From positions 2,666,001 to 2,730,000 of the forward strand of contig OX438744.1 of the NCBI GenBank assembly GCA_949316235.1: DNA of 64,000 nt, in the 5' to 3' direction. The notes beneath the pieces were generated by a model. The model was given only the letters and a program-made list of their open reading frames with translations. It did no database searches and had not been told where the DNA came from. The translations under genes and the position numbers were made by a program. This stretch comes from Oegoconia quadripuncta. Taxonomy: Eukaryota; Arthropoda; Insecta; Lepidoptera; Autostichidae. Below are positions 42,289 through 52,609 of this stretch, piece by piece; the stretch's first letter is position 1; each line of letters begins with the position of its first letter.

Positions 42289-42816
42289 ACACTGGTCGTA
42301 AAAGCGTTATTAATTATATGGATAATTTTATTTATTTGTCTCTAAGCACATTGCATAACGATAACCATTAGTATTACAGTTATTATTCGCCAAACACAAA
42401 AAATGTCATATCTGCTCATTCAACTTATCAAATAACATTGAACCTTCAAGTCGACTCCAAACAATATTTTTGAAAAGAATCCTATTATGTTTTACAAAGC
42501 AATTTGTGCTCACTCCAGCAGTCCTATTGTCCGACGACAATAGCCGCCTTTCTTCCTCTTAGCAAGATTACTTGCCTCGGAAGTAGGCTTCCTTTTCTGC
42601 TGCACTCAACAAATTTTATAAGCGATGATGTCAAGAAAGTTACTCATCTACAGTCGGGACCAAAAATATGTACATGATAATCAACAATCAAACGGTAATA
42701 TTTGGGATGTCTCTGACCACACCATTTGGGACATAGTTAACCTATGTCCCAAATGGTTACGTTGTTGGTGGGTTGTTTGTTGCATAAAACGGTTACAACT
42801 ATTATCAGAAAGGAGT
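42289..42816. other. No recognisable gene
   Basis: It contains a fragment of repeat V (TTTGGGATGTCTCTGACCAC) at 42700 and a nearby inverted CCCAAATGG pair. Nothing else. Confidence 0.45.
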
Positions 42817-43210
42817 CAAACTTCAAGCATTTATTTCAACGTAAGATACATGATATCATTTGTTGAATGTCAATTTAAATCTATTGGAAATAGCCCTGCT
42901 AAGCATTTTTGGGTCAGTCAGTATGTCCAAGCTACCACCGCTTCGGAAAGGGAAATCATCTGTGGGAAAAGAAGCGGCGCAAGAAAGTAAAGTGGGCGAA
43001 GTATCCCAAGCGTTTTTGTCATTCAGGTAGTCACTAATTTTGTAATAACCTTTTTTTATTAATGTTGTTTTGACATGGTTTTTAAATTGTTTTTCATTTA
43101 GATTAATGATATAAGGTTATAAAAGCGTATACAGTGTCCCATAAATGATGCGTATTAACTTTGCTCAGTCTGAACATAGGAGTGGTTAATTTGTCCTTAT
43201 ATCTGAAATT
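42817..43210 (-). mobile_element. LINE-J (subfamily 2) 3' end
   Basis: The 3' UTR block shared with 10983-11180 plus the end of ORF2 on the minus strand (GHCIRFYNLISLI-like, then KKGYYKISDYLND). Decayed by shifts. Confidence 0.65.
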
Positions 43211-43329
43211 TTAATTATGCTTATCACTATTTTTTGGTAATGCAGAATCACTATTTTTTAGGAGTTGTGGTATCAACGCCATACCACTGTTCTTTAGGAT
43301 CTTTCATTTTCCTCTATGTATCTATCTGC

Positions 43330-43510
43330 CCTCGTAGCATGACAGCGTTTGTCGCGCGCGACGCGACAAGAGAGTGGGATAGTTGTACATTTCGTGCTAG
43401 CGAATGAGCAGCAGAAATACTATCTCGCGCGAGATAAACGTTTATCGCGCCTGTCATGCACCTAGTGCTTCTTTTGGTGCTCTTAGAGATCACTAAAAGA
43501 AGCACTAGGT
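43330..43510. repeat. Fold-back sequence with 16-bp perfect arms
   Basis: ACCTAGTGCTTCTTTT at 43460-43475 pairs exactly with 43495-43510. Upstream, GCATGACAG at 43337 pairs with CTGTCATGC at 43451, enclosing CpG-rich alternating CGCG blocks. It may be a decayed TIR element. Confidence 0.65.
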
Positions 43511-43639
43511 TAGATCTTATGGAAGATTTTAGCGACATCATATACTTCTCGTATACACTAACTTTTGCTACATAATAATCTGGTAAAGCCACATATCTCT
43601 CGATGAGACCGAAAGTAAAAGCGGTTGAAATACCATGGC

Positions 43640-43795
43640 CATCAGTGGCTATCTTATCAAATTAACTAACATTGTTCATTAGCAGCATAAGATGGTGGTG
43701 GCGAATTCCACCATCCGTCCACCAACCAATCCGAACTCAGGAATCATAACAGTTTTGTAAAAGCCCATTCCTAATGCTTACATTAAGCCATCAAC
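43640..43795 (-). mobile_element. Old SINE-C relative
   Basis: GTGGCTATCTTATC, then AACATTGTTCATTAGCAGC, then ATAAGATGGTGGTGGCGAAT, CCACCAACCAA and ACATTAAGCC align loosely with minus-strand SINE-C. It is much more diverged than the other copies. Confidence 0.45.
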
Positions 43796-44240
43796 TAACG
43801 AAGGTCGCCTAGGCCTTTCACTATTTTGTCACTAAACATACGTATGTATAGCACACTACAGTTAGCTTTTTTCCTAATTCAAAATTGTATGTCAGAGAGT
43901 TTCTTGCGTCGTTTCTTCTCTCTGACTATACACATTACGAAGCGATGGTAATCAAGTCTCTAAATTCACCCATGCAACGCCCTAAGCGGAGGTGCGAGCC
44001 CTGCGTGGGGACCCTTAGGCATCGGTTGCAATTGCTATCGCATTCGCCCCACCGCCCGGTTAAGCTGAAAAAGTGTAAGAACTGTCAGCGAATTCCAGTC
44101 TACAAAAAGAAATCTACTTATTCACATCTTGTCGAAAATACATCAATGAAATTGTTCGTTCAGTAAATACATCTGACATTAGGCTAATTAATTTCCATTT
44201 GCCTTAATTATTCATTGCTATCGTTGACCTATTGTTGATC
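43796..44240. other. Upstream region of the 44.3-kb gene
   Basis: Partly a retroposon tail (GAGTTTCTTGCGTCGTTTCT at 43897-43920). The 93-codon frame at 43885 spans it and is not called. No clear heat-shock element found. Confidence 0.4.
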
Positions 44241-44242
44241 TA

Positions 44243-44250
44243 TTTATAAA
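44243..44250 (+). promoter_or_regulatory. TATA box of the 44.3-kb gene
   Basis: TTTATAAA sits 52-59 bases before the first ATG. A start site about 30 bp downstream, near 44272, would leave a short leader. Confidence 0.55.
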
Positions 44251-44301
44251 TTAGCAAACCAATATTGGCGGTTTGATAGATATTTAATTATTTCACGAGC
44301 A

Positions 44302-45024
44302 ATGTACAGTTTAAACGCATTCGTGTTCACAGCAATGTACCGACTAGTTCTCTTATTTGGGCTTCTAGCTCTTAGTGAATCATTTAATTGTGGTAAAACT
44401 ACATCGCTTTCACAATGTCGATTTAAGAAGAATATCTGCAAGAAGTTGTATCTACATTGCAAAAGCAACTATCAAGCTATCGCCGATGAAGTAATTGCAA
44501 ATGACAAGAATACACAAAGGCATTGCAATCAATGCCAGCAAGGAATCAAAGAAGTTTACGGAACCGACGAATATAAACTTATTATACCATTGCCTGATCT
44601 AATAGAAGATAGTGTTGCAATCAAAGCGAAACATAGAGTGTTATATATCGATGCCAAAATTAATAACTACGCCTGGAAGAAACGTTACGCCGATGTCATT
44701 GTGTTGCCGGATGTTGTAAACGCGTCACTAGCTCTATGGACATACACGGATGGCAGGTTAGAAATTATGGTGCCTTACAAATTCGCGTTTGACAAAGAAG
44801 TGGATAAGTCCTGTGATTTTCAAATCAATGATGATGAGACCAATGTGTTGCAGTATGAAGAGGATATTGACATAAGATATCATAATATGAATAGTGCAAA
44901 CAACGGGATAAGTTCAACTGTAAGAGGTATTACTCCGCTTGCAGATAATGGGCCATCAACAATAATTAATTACGACGTAATCAATAGTATATTCGGTATA
45001 ACACCGAAAATTAATAAATATTGA
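44302..45024 (+). CDS. Secreted HSP20-like protein, Cys-rich N-terminus
   Basis: This frame gives 240 residues, or 229 if the second ATG (44335) is used. Either start gives a signal peptide with the core LVLLFGLLAL. The mature head has six cysteines at residues 30, 39, 46, 53, 75 and 78, likely disulfide-bonded. Residues 90-159 follow the alpha-crystallin pattern of alternating strands: YKLIIPLPDL, VAIKAKHRVLYIDA, IVLPDVVNASLALWTY, then LEIMVPYK. The LP..VN....WTY block matches the protein at 56016-56765 (LPSYVNVAGSWTY), so the two are probably paralogs. The tail (165-240) is Asp/Asn-rich and lacks an I-X-I motif. The gene is intronless, with a TATA box upstream and an AATAAA overlapping the last codons (45014). 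The fold is inferred from pattern, not from a search. A chaperone role outside the cell or in the ER is a guess. Confidence 0.75.
   Translation: MYSLNAFVFTAMYRLVLLFGLLALSESFNCGKTTSLSQCRFKKNICKKLYLHCKSNYQAIADEVIANDKNTQRHCNQCQQGIKEVYGTDEYKLIIPLPDLIEDSVAIKAKHRVLYIDAKINNYAWKKRYADVIVLPDVVNASLALWTYTDGRLEIMVPYKFAFDKEVDKSCDFQINDDETNVLQYEEDIDIRYHNMNSANNGISSTVRGITPLADNGPSTIINYDVINSIFGITPKINKY
45014..45019 (+). terminator. Polyadenylation signal overlapping the stop
   Basis: AATAAA lies within the last three codons before TGA. No other good signal is seen in the next 100 bases. Confidence 0.45.
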
Positions 45025-45162
45025 GTTTGTATATACTTATTTTATTTTAATCGTTTGGAAAACATACAGCTTCTTATAACTAAGTATATAGAGAAATTAA
45101 TTTCAGAAAACCATTAACAAGATTTCATATATGGATTTCTATATTACTGATTTCTATATTTT

Positions 45163-45256
45163 GACGACCTGTTTGGTGTAGTGGTTAGAAACTCTGCGCT
45201 ATACCAAAAGGTCGCGGGTTCGAATCCCGCTAGGTGCATATGTTTGTATGATGAAT
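45163..45256 (+). mobile_element. SINE-A head only
   Basis: GACGACCTGTTTGGTGTAGT to GTTTGTATGATGAAT, then unrelated sequence. The 3' two thirds are missing. Confidence 0.75.
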
Positions 45257-45539
45257 TTGTTTAATAAAATATGCAGAAAAGATCAAATAATTAAACTACT
45301 GTAAATGAATAAACTTTTCTAAATTAAGAGGACTTCTCCCGCACGATATTCCATACAAATTTAAAGTCCAAATTTTTCGAAATTAATATAGAAAGAAAGT
45401 CCCAAGGAATTTTTAACCGACGTCAATCAAAAAAGGAGGAGGTTCGGCTGTATATATTTTTTTTATAATACAGTTGTTGATTACGACCTGAACTTTCCTA
45501 TAGTCGAATTCGAAACATTTTCAATTACCCATACAAAGT

Positions 45540-45857
45540 AAACCGCCTCCGTGCCTCAATGTACACAACATTGAGTTTACGATTCGGAGGTCGCGGGTTC
45601 GAGATATTTAGTACTCGGTTTGGTTGGTGGTAGGGCATATTTAATGTCCGCCTGGCTAGCTACCACCATCTTATCTAAATCTGCCGCCAAACAGCAATGT
45701 TAATAGCATTGTTGTGTTCCGGTTGTCAGAAATAAGATAGCCAGTCCCCCAAATAAGTTGACGGGTTATTACACATCCACCTTCGGCCTCATCTTCACTT
45801 AATATCAGATGTGATTGAAGTCAAGTGCTAACCCGTTGTGCATATAAAAAAAAACGT
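45540..45857 (+). mobile_element. SINE-C, full length
   Basis: Head CCGCCTCCGTGCCTCAATGT, B box GGTTCGAG, body and A-rich tail. A small deletion removes the CCCAGCGGGGTACATG part after the B box. Confidence 0.85.
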
Positions 45858-46205
45858 TCTGAATCCTTTATTATGGAATTCCAACAATTTTCGGGTGCAT
45901 TCGGCTATGGTCCCTAGTGGAAAGTTGTTCGTAATCAGGAGTGGAGTCACCAGTAAACAGGAATTACACGAATTAAATTTCACCCTGTATAATTTTACAT
46001 TGTTTGGTTGACTACAAATTGTGTTTATTATCCAATCATTTTACCAATTAGCTATTAACAATCAGTTGCCGTCGCGCCATTAGTGTTTGCGTATGATTGT
46101 AATTCTAATTACGAATCTAATAACCAATTTATTGGTCTAATAGAGATAAACCGGCAAAGCCTTCCGGTGTTTGATGCAGGCGAGATATAGAGGCGTATGT
46201 ACACA
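45858..46205. repeat. Contains a short dispersed repeat
   Basis: CACCAGTAAACAGGAATTAC with CACCCTGTATAA at 45948-46000 is the reverse of 63010-63060. The rest is featureless. Confidence 0.45.
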
Positions 46206-46207
46206 GA

Positions 46208-46483
46208 CTTGACGTGTAGTGGTTAGAAACTCTGCTACTATACCAAATGGTTGCGGGTTCGAATCCCGCTAGGGGCATATGTTTGTATGATGAATACAGA
46301 CATGTGTTCCCGAGTTATGGATGTTTTTCGTTTATACATGTATTTATTTACAAAAAAATAATATTTGTGTAGTTTATCAACCATCTGGTGTCCATCCAAC
46401 ACAAGCCTAGATGCTTACTGTGGATCTAGATGGCGCTGTGTGTTTGTGCAAAGATATTTATTATTATTATTATTTACTTGGAC
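46208..46483 (+). mobile_element. SINE-A, near full length
   Basis: It starts at TTGACGTGTAGTGGTTAGAA and ends in the (TTA)n tail. Confidence 0.85.
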
Positions 46484-46864
46484 AAAGGTTTAAAGGAACC
46501 TCAATTTAAAAAAAAACTTTAAAGATTTGCCTGGTAAATAACGTATTTTATAGTCTTAAGGAATTTTATTCTAAAAGAGCACTATTGACATAATTATTAA
46601 GTATTAATACTTTGACATTTTTATATTTTTATAGCAATGCAAATTACAATTTAGATTTTATAATATTATAATTAATTTTAGTTCTTAATTTAAATTATAT
46701 TATATGCATGAAAATTAATATTGTACGCCTGTTAGAAGTAAGGACTGCCGAACCAATGCACCAATGTAGTAATATCACCTATGTACCACAGTTCTACAAT
46801 AAATTGATTCCGATTCTGATAAATTTTCATATTGGGGCAAGGGGTAGTGGGTTCTTTTCATTTG
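46484..46864. other. No recognisable feature
   Basis: AT-rich, non-coding. Confidence 0.5.
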
Positions 46865-47060
46865 ACGGCAAGACATTCATTTTCAGAATCTGGCATTTCC
46901 AGAATGTGACATTTTCAGAATCTAGCATAATTTCTCGAATCTGACAATAATGCTGTTTCTGGAATTTGACATTTCCCGAAACGTTATTTCTCGAATCAGA
47001 TATTTCTCAAGTCTGACATTATAAGGAATGTGGCCGTCTGGCATTTTATGAATCTGTTAT
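46865..47060. repeat. Degenerate tandem array, about 17-bp unit
   Basis: Drifting copies of CAGAATCTGACATTTC and CTCGAATCTGACATT. The core GACATTT is shared with the 38336 array, but the flanking bases differ. Confidence 0.7.
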
Positions 47061-47292
47061 TACTCCACTGATCAATTGTTAAGCTAAGTCTTTGCTCTAC
47101 AGGAGCGGCTTAAAACACAGGCTGTTACGTGACCTCTCGTTTGATACAAATCCAAAAGTAAAAAAAAAATTGAATAGAGAATAAAATTCTTTGAGTTTGA
47201 GATTGATGTAACAGTGGCGAAATATTTGTGGGCGTCATGTAGCTACCATGATGATGATGTTGATGATGAAATTAATCTAAATTAAAATCAAT

Positions 47293-47515
47293 CGACCACC
47301 TGTTTTGTGTAGTGGTAAAAATTTCTGACTGCTATACCAAAAGGTCGCGGGTTCGAATCCCGCTAGGGGCATAAGTTTGTATGATGAATACAGACATGTG
47401 TTCCCCAGTTTTGGATGTTTTATCAACCATCTGGTATCCATAATACAAGCCTAGTTGCTTAGTGTGGAACTGGATGGCGCTGTGTGTATGTGCAAAGATA
47501 TTTAATATTATTATT
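47293..47515 (+). mobile_element. SINE-A with internal deletion
   Basis: The head is complete. About 55 bp are missing between GGATGTTT and TATCAACCATCTGG. Confidence 0.85.
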
Positions 47516-48200
47516 TATATTAACATTTTTTTGCACTACACCACATAACATGAGCATGCGTTTGATTTTTAGATATTTTTAAGGAATAATTGGCTATTCA
47601 AACTTTTAAGTTCCAACCTGTATACAGACAAACGGACCGATTACGTATAATCTAAACGAAAACAATGCCCACTGTATCAAGATGTAACTGACTGATTGTT
47701 CAACATCACAATAATGACTTAGAGAACAATCGCCGAGGTCCATTGAACCGGTTATCTGTCCCGCTGTCTGGTCAACCTGAAACAAACATGGCCGCCGGCT
47801 TATCACTGCACATCGGTAACCAATACAGCACATTAGCCCGTTTGATATTCGCATCATTAATACGGTAATTAACTAATTTGCTATCTGATTGGGAGACAGA
47901 TTGGTGGACTAGGAAATCGGGTATCGTGTTTATAAAATTTCAACATTTCCATCTTTTATAAAATGGTAACTCATCATCAAGCCGACTGCCCAAGAAAGGA
48001 AGAAGGTAATGCTTTTTCGAGTGTAAGTATGTATTTATGTCCGTTCCTTTGGCGCATCCTGTAGCAAAGTGCATGGTGTCGTTAGATTAATTTTAAAGCA
48101 ACTCTGTGTAAAAAGGGTTATTACAGGATAGATGATTATTAAGACGATAAGAAGGTCTGGTGTTAACTAGTCGTTATCTTAATTGCTTTCGTTTTGTAAT
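47516..48200. other. No recognisable gene
   Basis: Non-coding; the 83-codon minus frame at 47606 has no motif. Confidence 0.45.
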
Positions 48201-48204
48201 GTAA

Positions 48205-48418
48205 TAAATAATAATAATAAATAAATATCCTTGGACATGCACACAATGCCATCTAGTTCCAGATAACAGGGATACCAGATGGTTGATATACTACATAAAT
48301 ACATTTATTTTGTAAATAAATACTTATTATAAATGAAAACATCTATAACTCGGGCACACATGTCCATATTCATCATAGAAATATATGCCCCTAGCGGGAT
48401 ACGAACCCGCGACCTTTA
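48205..48418 (-). mobile_element. SINE-A, 5'-truncated
   Basis: The tail at 48205 to the B box (GGTTCGTATCCCGCTAGGGG) near 48410. A small deletion removes the CAAGCCTAGTTGC part. Confidence 0.8.
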
Positions 48419-48429
48419 CAATGATATGT

Positions 48430-48623
48430 AATATTATTGTAAAGATGGAAAACAAATTGACCTTCATGTTTATTGAAAGATGTGTTGTTACGGAGTTTCT
48501 TGTCGCTTCTTCTCCCTAACCATAACACCTTGTGAATCGATGTAGTTTTAAAAAATAACATGTTGACTTTCAATTAGTGATATTTGTGTAACCTACATTG
48601 AATAAAATATTTTTGATTTTAGT
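48430..48623 (+). mobile_element. Retroposon 3' tail (LINE-J-like)
   Basis: GAGTTTCTTGTCGCTTCTTC, then ACATTGAATAAAATATTTTT GATTTTAG. The AATAAA plus TTTTGATTTT end resembles LINE-J tails. Confidence 0.55.
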
Positions 48624-48711
48624 AAAAAATCCAACATGGTCTCCGCAAAATATAAAATATGCGGTCGGGTTTTTTGTTATTTAAATTTTGTATTTATTTA
48701 TTTATCTAAAA

Positions 48712-48910
48712 TAGAGAGATAAATCGTTTATTTGTATCTCCAGTCACACACATACCATAAGCTCCAAAGCAATTGGATAAACATATTTTATAACAATTCA
48801 TAAAAGTAACATCAGGATACACTAGAGTATGTGTGTGCTACAACTGTACAAATGGGTCATAGCTCAGTCTGTATAATTGCTCAGAGAACAAAACAGTGAT
48901 TTTCAGGTAT
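48712..48910 (-). repeat. Retroposon tail family, reverse
   Basis: The minus strand matches 35130-35360 (CTGAAAATCACTGTTTTG, then GAGCTATGACCCATTTGTAC and AGCACACACATAC). Confidence 0.6.
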
Positions 48911-49109
48911 TACCCACGAGGAGACACTGGTACAAAAGAGAACAACCAGACAAGCATATTTTGCTGTGGGCGTCAGTGAATAATGTCACGTAGGTATATG
49001 TGTATTCAAATGCAGTATAGGTACTCAAATAGATACAGATACACTGTCGGTTACTGTAGATTGGAATAAATAAGTAAATAAATATGCGAATTAGCTTACA
49101 AAAGATTGA

Positions 49110-50115
49110 GACAACGACATATTACAAAGATATATTTAAAGGTGCAACCAAAACCTATCTGGGTTTATCCGTACCTATGTCATCATCGGACACTCATGCA
49201 TAACATAGTGATTTCTATTACCTACAGATTACAATTAGTCATTTATATATCTCCGTACACACACGCCAAAATGCAATGGGGTCCTCATATACATAAATTG
49301 GCGAAATGGCTCAGCTCTGTAGCGTACGCAGTTAAAAAAATTCGACAAATATCAGACGTAAATACTGCTAGATTAGTATATTTTAGTTATTTTCACAGCT
49401 TGATGTCTTACGGTATCTTGCTGTGGGGAAACGCCGCGGATATAAATACAATCTTTGTTTTACAAAAACGAGCTTTTCACGCAATTTATGAATTGAGACC
49501 TGCAGTGTCACTTAGAGATAGGTTTAAAGTGTATAACATTCTAACCTTTTCGTCAAAGTACATTTTTGAAAATCTAATGTATGTCAAAAAAAATATAACA
49601 TCATTTAGGAAAAATAGTGATAAACATGATGTCAATACAAGAAATAAAGATAAACTTGCAGATCACATAAGTCGCCTCCGCAAAGTCAGTAATTCATTCA
49701 AAGGGTTATGTATACGCTTTTTCAATAAGGTTCCAGTTGATATACAAAATCTTCCTCTCAATAAATTTATAGATACTATAAAACAGAAACTTATTGAGAA
49801 AGCATATTATAATATATCAGACTATTTAGATGATAATCATCCCTGGACATAATAAGATCGTTCGCATGCTAGGCTATTTCACAATTAATAATGAAATTTA
49901 AAAACCTGTTTGTAATATAAAAACCTTTATGTAAAATCAAAGCCTGATTTTAAAAGAGCAACCCTTTGAGTTTCTTGCTTGTTCTTCTCAGGGGAAAATT
50001 GCATTTTGAACAAGCAGTAGCTTAAAAAATTTAAAATGTACTATGAAAAATTGACTATTTTAAGTGTACTCTGTGTACCTACAAAATAAAGCATTTTTGA
50101 CTTTGACTTTGACAC
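49110..50115 (+). mobile_element. LINE-J: ORF2 C-terminal part and 3' UTR
   Basis: The best LINE-J copy. The frame to 49852 reads MQWGPHIHKLAKWLSSVAYA, then RLVYFSYFHSLMSYGILLWG, LQKRAFHAIYELRPAVSLRD, NSFKGLCIRFFNKVPVDIQ and YYNISDYLDDNHPWT. This is the segment after the RT palm in Jockey-type ORF2. The RT core and endonuclease are absent. The 3' UTR contains GAGTTTCTTGCTTGTTCTTC and ends AATAAAGCATTTTTGACTTT with TTTGAC repeats. The first about 150 bp of the frame read poorly and may be 5' junction sequence. Confidence 0.85.
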
Positions 50116-50412
50116 CTACAGAGAAGAAAACAAAAATTAATAAGAAAAAATAGTTATTACAAAAAAATTCGTCACCTTCATTTGACGAATCCAACCAACT
50201 CTTCAAGAAAACATGGATCTCCAGGGCTATCTAACTAGATTACCTAAGTATTTCTCAAGACGTCAAAGGTTATCTAAAAGTAAATACCGCGCGCGTTCTC
50301 TATATGTTCTGCATTCTGTGGCAGATAACAAATGAATTACTGTCAATTTAATTCTAACAATTTACAATCCCGTTTATTATTGCTAACTTAGTTGAAGACG
50401 ATAGTCTTTAAT

Positions 50413-51068
50413 CAATGTGTGATACCAGTGATAACTTCTGGCACTGAAACGAGGCCTCATATGACAGCTCAAAGTCACATGAGCTATTGAGTATTGGAGA
50501 CAGCAAAGAACAAAATCCACAGCAACAAAGTCCTGAATTAGCCACTGGCGATTTAGTCATAATAAAGAATGATAACCTTCCACCCCTGAAATGGCTTCTG
50601 GGCAGAGTGCAGGAGGTTAATAAGGGTCCGGACGGACATGTTCGCGTGGCGGAGGTTGAACTGCCAAACGGCAGCACTGCAAGACGGGCAGCGGTAAAAC
50701 TGTTCTGTATGCCTTCGGAGTAGATCTAATTTTATTTTATTCAATTTTTTTTTTATGTTTTATTAATGTTGTGTTTTGTACCTATGTATTTGGCCCATTT
50801 GCAATAATTCGGCAATCTGACTCCATCATTTTATTTGAATTTACTTTGTTTACATTTTGACATAACATAACATTGAGAGGGCGATGTTTGGCATTTCACT
50901 ACGTGATCGAATCAGCAATGCAGAAATCCGTGAGCGAACGAAGGTCACTGACATAGCCCAGCGGGTTGGTGAAGAACTGATGGGACATTAAAGTTCTCGA
51001 GTGGAGACCACGCAGCGGCAAGCGCAGCATAGTACGTCCACTCACAAGGTGGACAACCTATACGTTCG
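50413..51068 (+). mobile_element. RTE-type LINE fragment split by a BEL/Pao piece
   Basis: The left part (50413-50491) has GTGATACCAGTGATAACTTC and AGCTCAAAGTCACATGAGC. The right part (50872-51068) continues with GAGAGGGCGATGTTTGGCAT, then RERTKVTDIAQRVG in frame and GTGGAGACCACGCAGCGG. Joined at ATTGAG they give a continuous RTE ORF2 C-terminal region like 15631-15808. Frameshifted and inactive. Confidence 0.7.
50492..50871 (+). pseudogene. BEL/Pao pol C-terminus, inserted fragment
   Basis: The frame to 50723 reads GDLVIIKNDNLPPLKWLLGR, then VQEVNKGPDGHVRVAEVEL and KLFCMP. This is the C-terminal domain after the integrase in BEL/Pao retrotransposons (DUF5641 type). The remaining 150 bp would be 3' UTR or partial LTR. 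The segment is flanked by ATTGAG on both sides (50486-50491 and 50872-50877). It begins inside the coding region with no 5' LTR, so it is not a normal LTR integration. Confidence 0.75.
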
Positions 51069-51079
51069 CGGGAAATAGC

Positions 51080-51375
51080 TGAATGCTGGCCGCTTTAAAG
51101 GCTATTATAAAATTTCTGACTATCTGGATGATAAGAATGCGTGGACATGAACCGCTCGGCAATATCCAGTATATTCTATTCTTATTTTTCTTTGTCGAAT
51201 CATAAATTTAACAATTATTCCAAATTGTATTTGTATTGACTTATTTAAAAAGAGCAACCCCTTAAGTTTCTTGCTCGCTCTTCTCTGGGGAGATTGCCTA
51301 GTGAATGAGCGATAGCTGTATGTCATGACTATTGCAAATGTTATTCTTATAACTTACGAAATAAAACATTTTTGA
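51080..51375 (+). mobile_element. LINE-J 3' end, 5'-truncated
   Basis: KGYYKISDYLDDKNAWT and stop, then the LINE-J 3' UTR ending CTTACGAAATAAAACATTTT. Confidence 0.8.
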
Positions 51376-51394
51376 TTTTTTGATGATTTTGATC

Positions 51395-51465
51395 TTGCAA
51401 TCGGTCACTCGGGAATTCTATGGGGAAGGCCTATGTCTGTGGCCAATATGATGATGATGCTGTAC
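51395..51465 (+). mobile_element. Retroposon 3' end, (GAT)n tail
   Basis: GCAATCGGTCACTCGGGAAT, then GGGGAAGGCCTATGTCTGTG and ATGATGATGATG. Related to 1494-1575. Confidence 0.5.
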
Positions 51466-51477
51466 AGAGTTACTTGT

Positions 51478-51560
51478 TTATAACCCCCGACGAAAAACGG
51501 CGAGTGTTATGTATAAGTCAGTAATTCGTGGGCCGATTTGAGCGCAGTTTGTGTTATATT
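51478..51560 (+). repeat. Short dispersed repeat
   Basis: CCCCGACGAAAAACGGCGAG TGTTAT resembles GATGAAAAACGACGGGTGTT at 62979. Class unknown. Confidence 0.4.
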
Positions 51561-51623
51561 AAATACTAAATAAATATTCAATTTATGGTTATTGAGTGTC
51601 AATTTGAATTTATTGGATTTTTT

Positions 51624-51858
51624 TATGCGGGTTAGCACTTGAGCTCAATCACACCTGATGTTAAGTGGAGATATGGCCGAAGGTGGAAGCGTACTGACCC
51701 GAATACCCAAATATTTGGGGAACTGGCTATCTTATATCTGACAACCGGAACACAACAATGCTATTAACATTGCTTTTTGGATATTTAGATAAGATGGTGG
51801 TAGCTAGCCAGACGGAAATTTTTAAATGTCCAACCACCAACCAACTAACCACTACCAC
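51624..51858 (-). mobile_element. SINE-C, head missing
   Basis: A minus-strand copy from the TTTTTTTATGC side to GGTTGGTGGTTGGACATTT. Confidence 0.8.
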
Positions 51859-52062
51859 TGACTAAGGTGGCCACTATCCGACGCAAATTCACCAATCCTC
51901 ACTGGGCCCGCGTGGTGAATCCTGTGAGGCCCATACCAGTGGAGAAGTGTAAGGCTGCTGATGGTGATCCAGTTTCAGCAAGAACGATCATAAATATCTT
52001 CAATTCTCCTGTGAAACCTTTTTGGAAAACTTTGTGTAAATTAAATAAATAATGAAACCAAG
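51859..52062 (+). mobile_element. Probable LINE 3' region
   Basis: TTCACCAATCCTCACTGGGC, then CCGCGTGGTGAAT, resembles a very common lepidopteran LINE 3' region. A 61-codon frame (51867-52052) is open here but I recognise no domain in it. Confidence 0.35.
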
Positions 52063-52600
52063 TGCAAAAGCTAGTCTTATTTACAACTGAACAAACGAGA
52101 AAAAAAGTTTCACTAGTCCAGTTAACTGAACTGGTCAACTGAACTAGTGGGAATAGCGAATTTTTTTACGCTTTTCTGGCCCTCATTAGCGAAGTTTAAT
52201 CAATACACCAGACAGCGTTATTTTGAATCTGTACGTTGGACCTACAGAACATTAATCCTTTAGCCGCATTTTACGAGATTTTCATCGTCCATTTGTCGAG
52301 AGGTTTCTCTGACGACAGGGATCTAGCAGGCGTATACATTATTCTATTGTGGTAAAACCGTACCCCAAAATGATAGTTTAGCTAGAATACGTGCTCCCAA
52401 TCGTTAAAGTTTATAGCATCTTCTTGAGCAACTGCTGTTTCAATTGTATCAACATTCATTAATAAAAATAAACTGCGTTCGATAGTTTGACGTACTTTAT
52501 TTACAGCCTGTGGCAGATTGTTTGTATACATATTATTGACTTCTACTCAGTTAAAGAGTTTATTAATTAAATGTCGATTAGTTGGTGAGATGGTGTTATG
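52063..52600. other. No gene; one imperfect palindrome
   Basis: CACTAGTCCAGTTAACTGAA, CTGGTCAACTGAACTAGTG at 52111-52149 is an imperfect palindrome built of repeated AACTGAACT. Otherwise nothing. Confidence 0.5.
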
Positions 52601-52609
52601 TATGACATT

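Noticed and set aside
43885..44166. 93-codon frame upstream of the 44.3-kb gene
   Set aside because: It overlaps a retroposon tail and shows no motif or splice link to the gene.
51867..52052. 61-codon frame with a protein-like start (MATIRRKFTNPHWARVV)
   Set aside because: It overlaps sequence resembling a common LINE 3' region, so I left it as a possible mobile fragment, not a gene.
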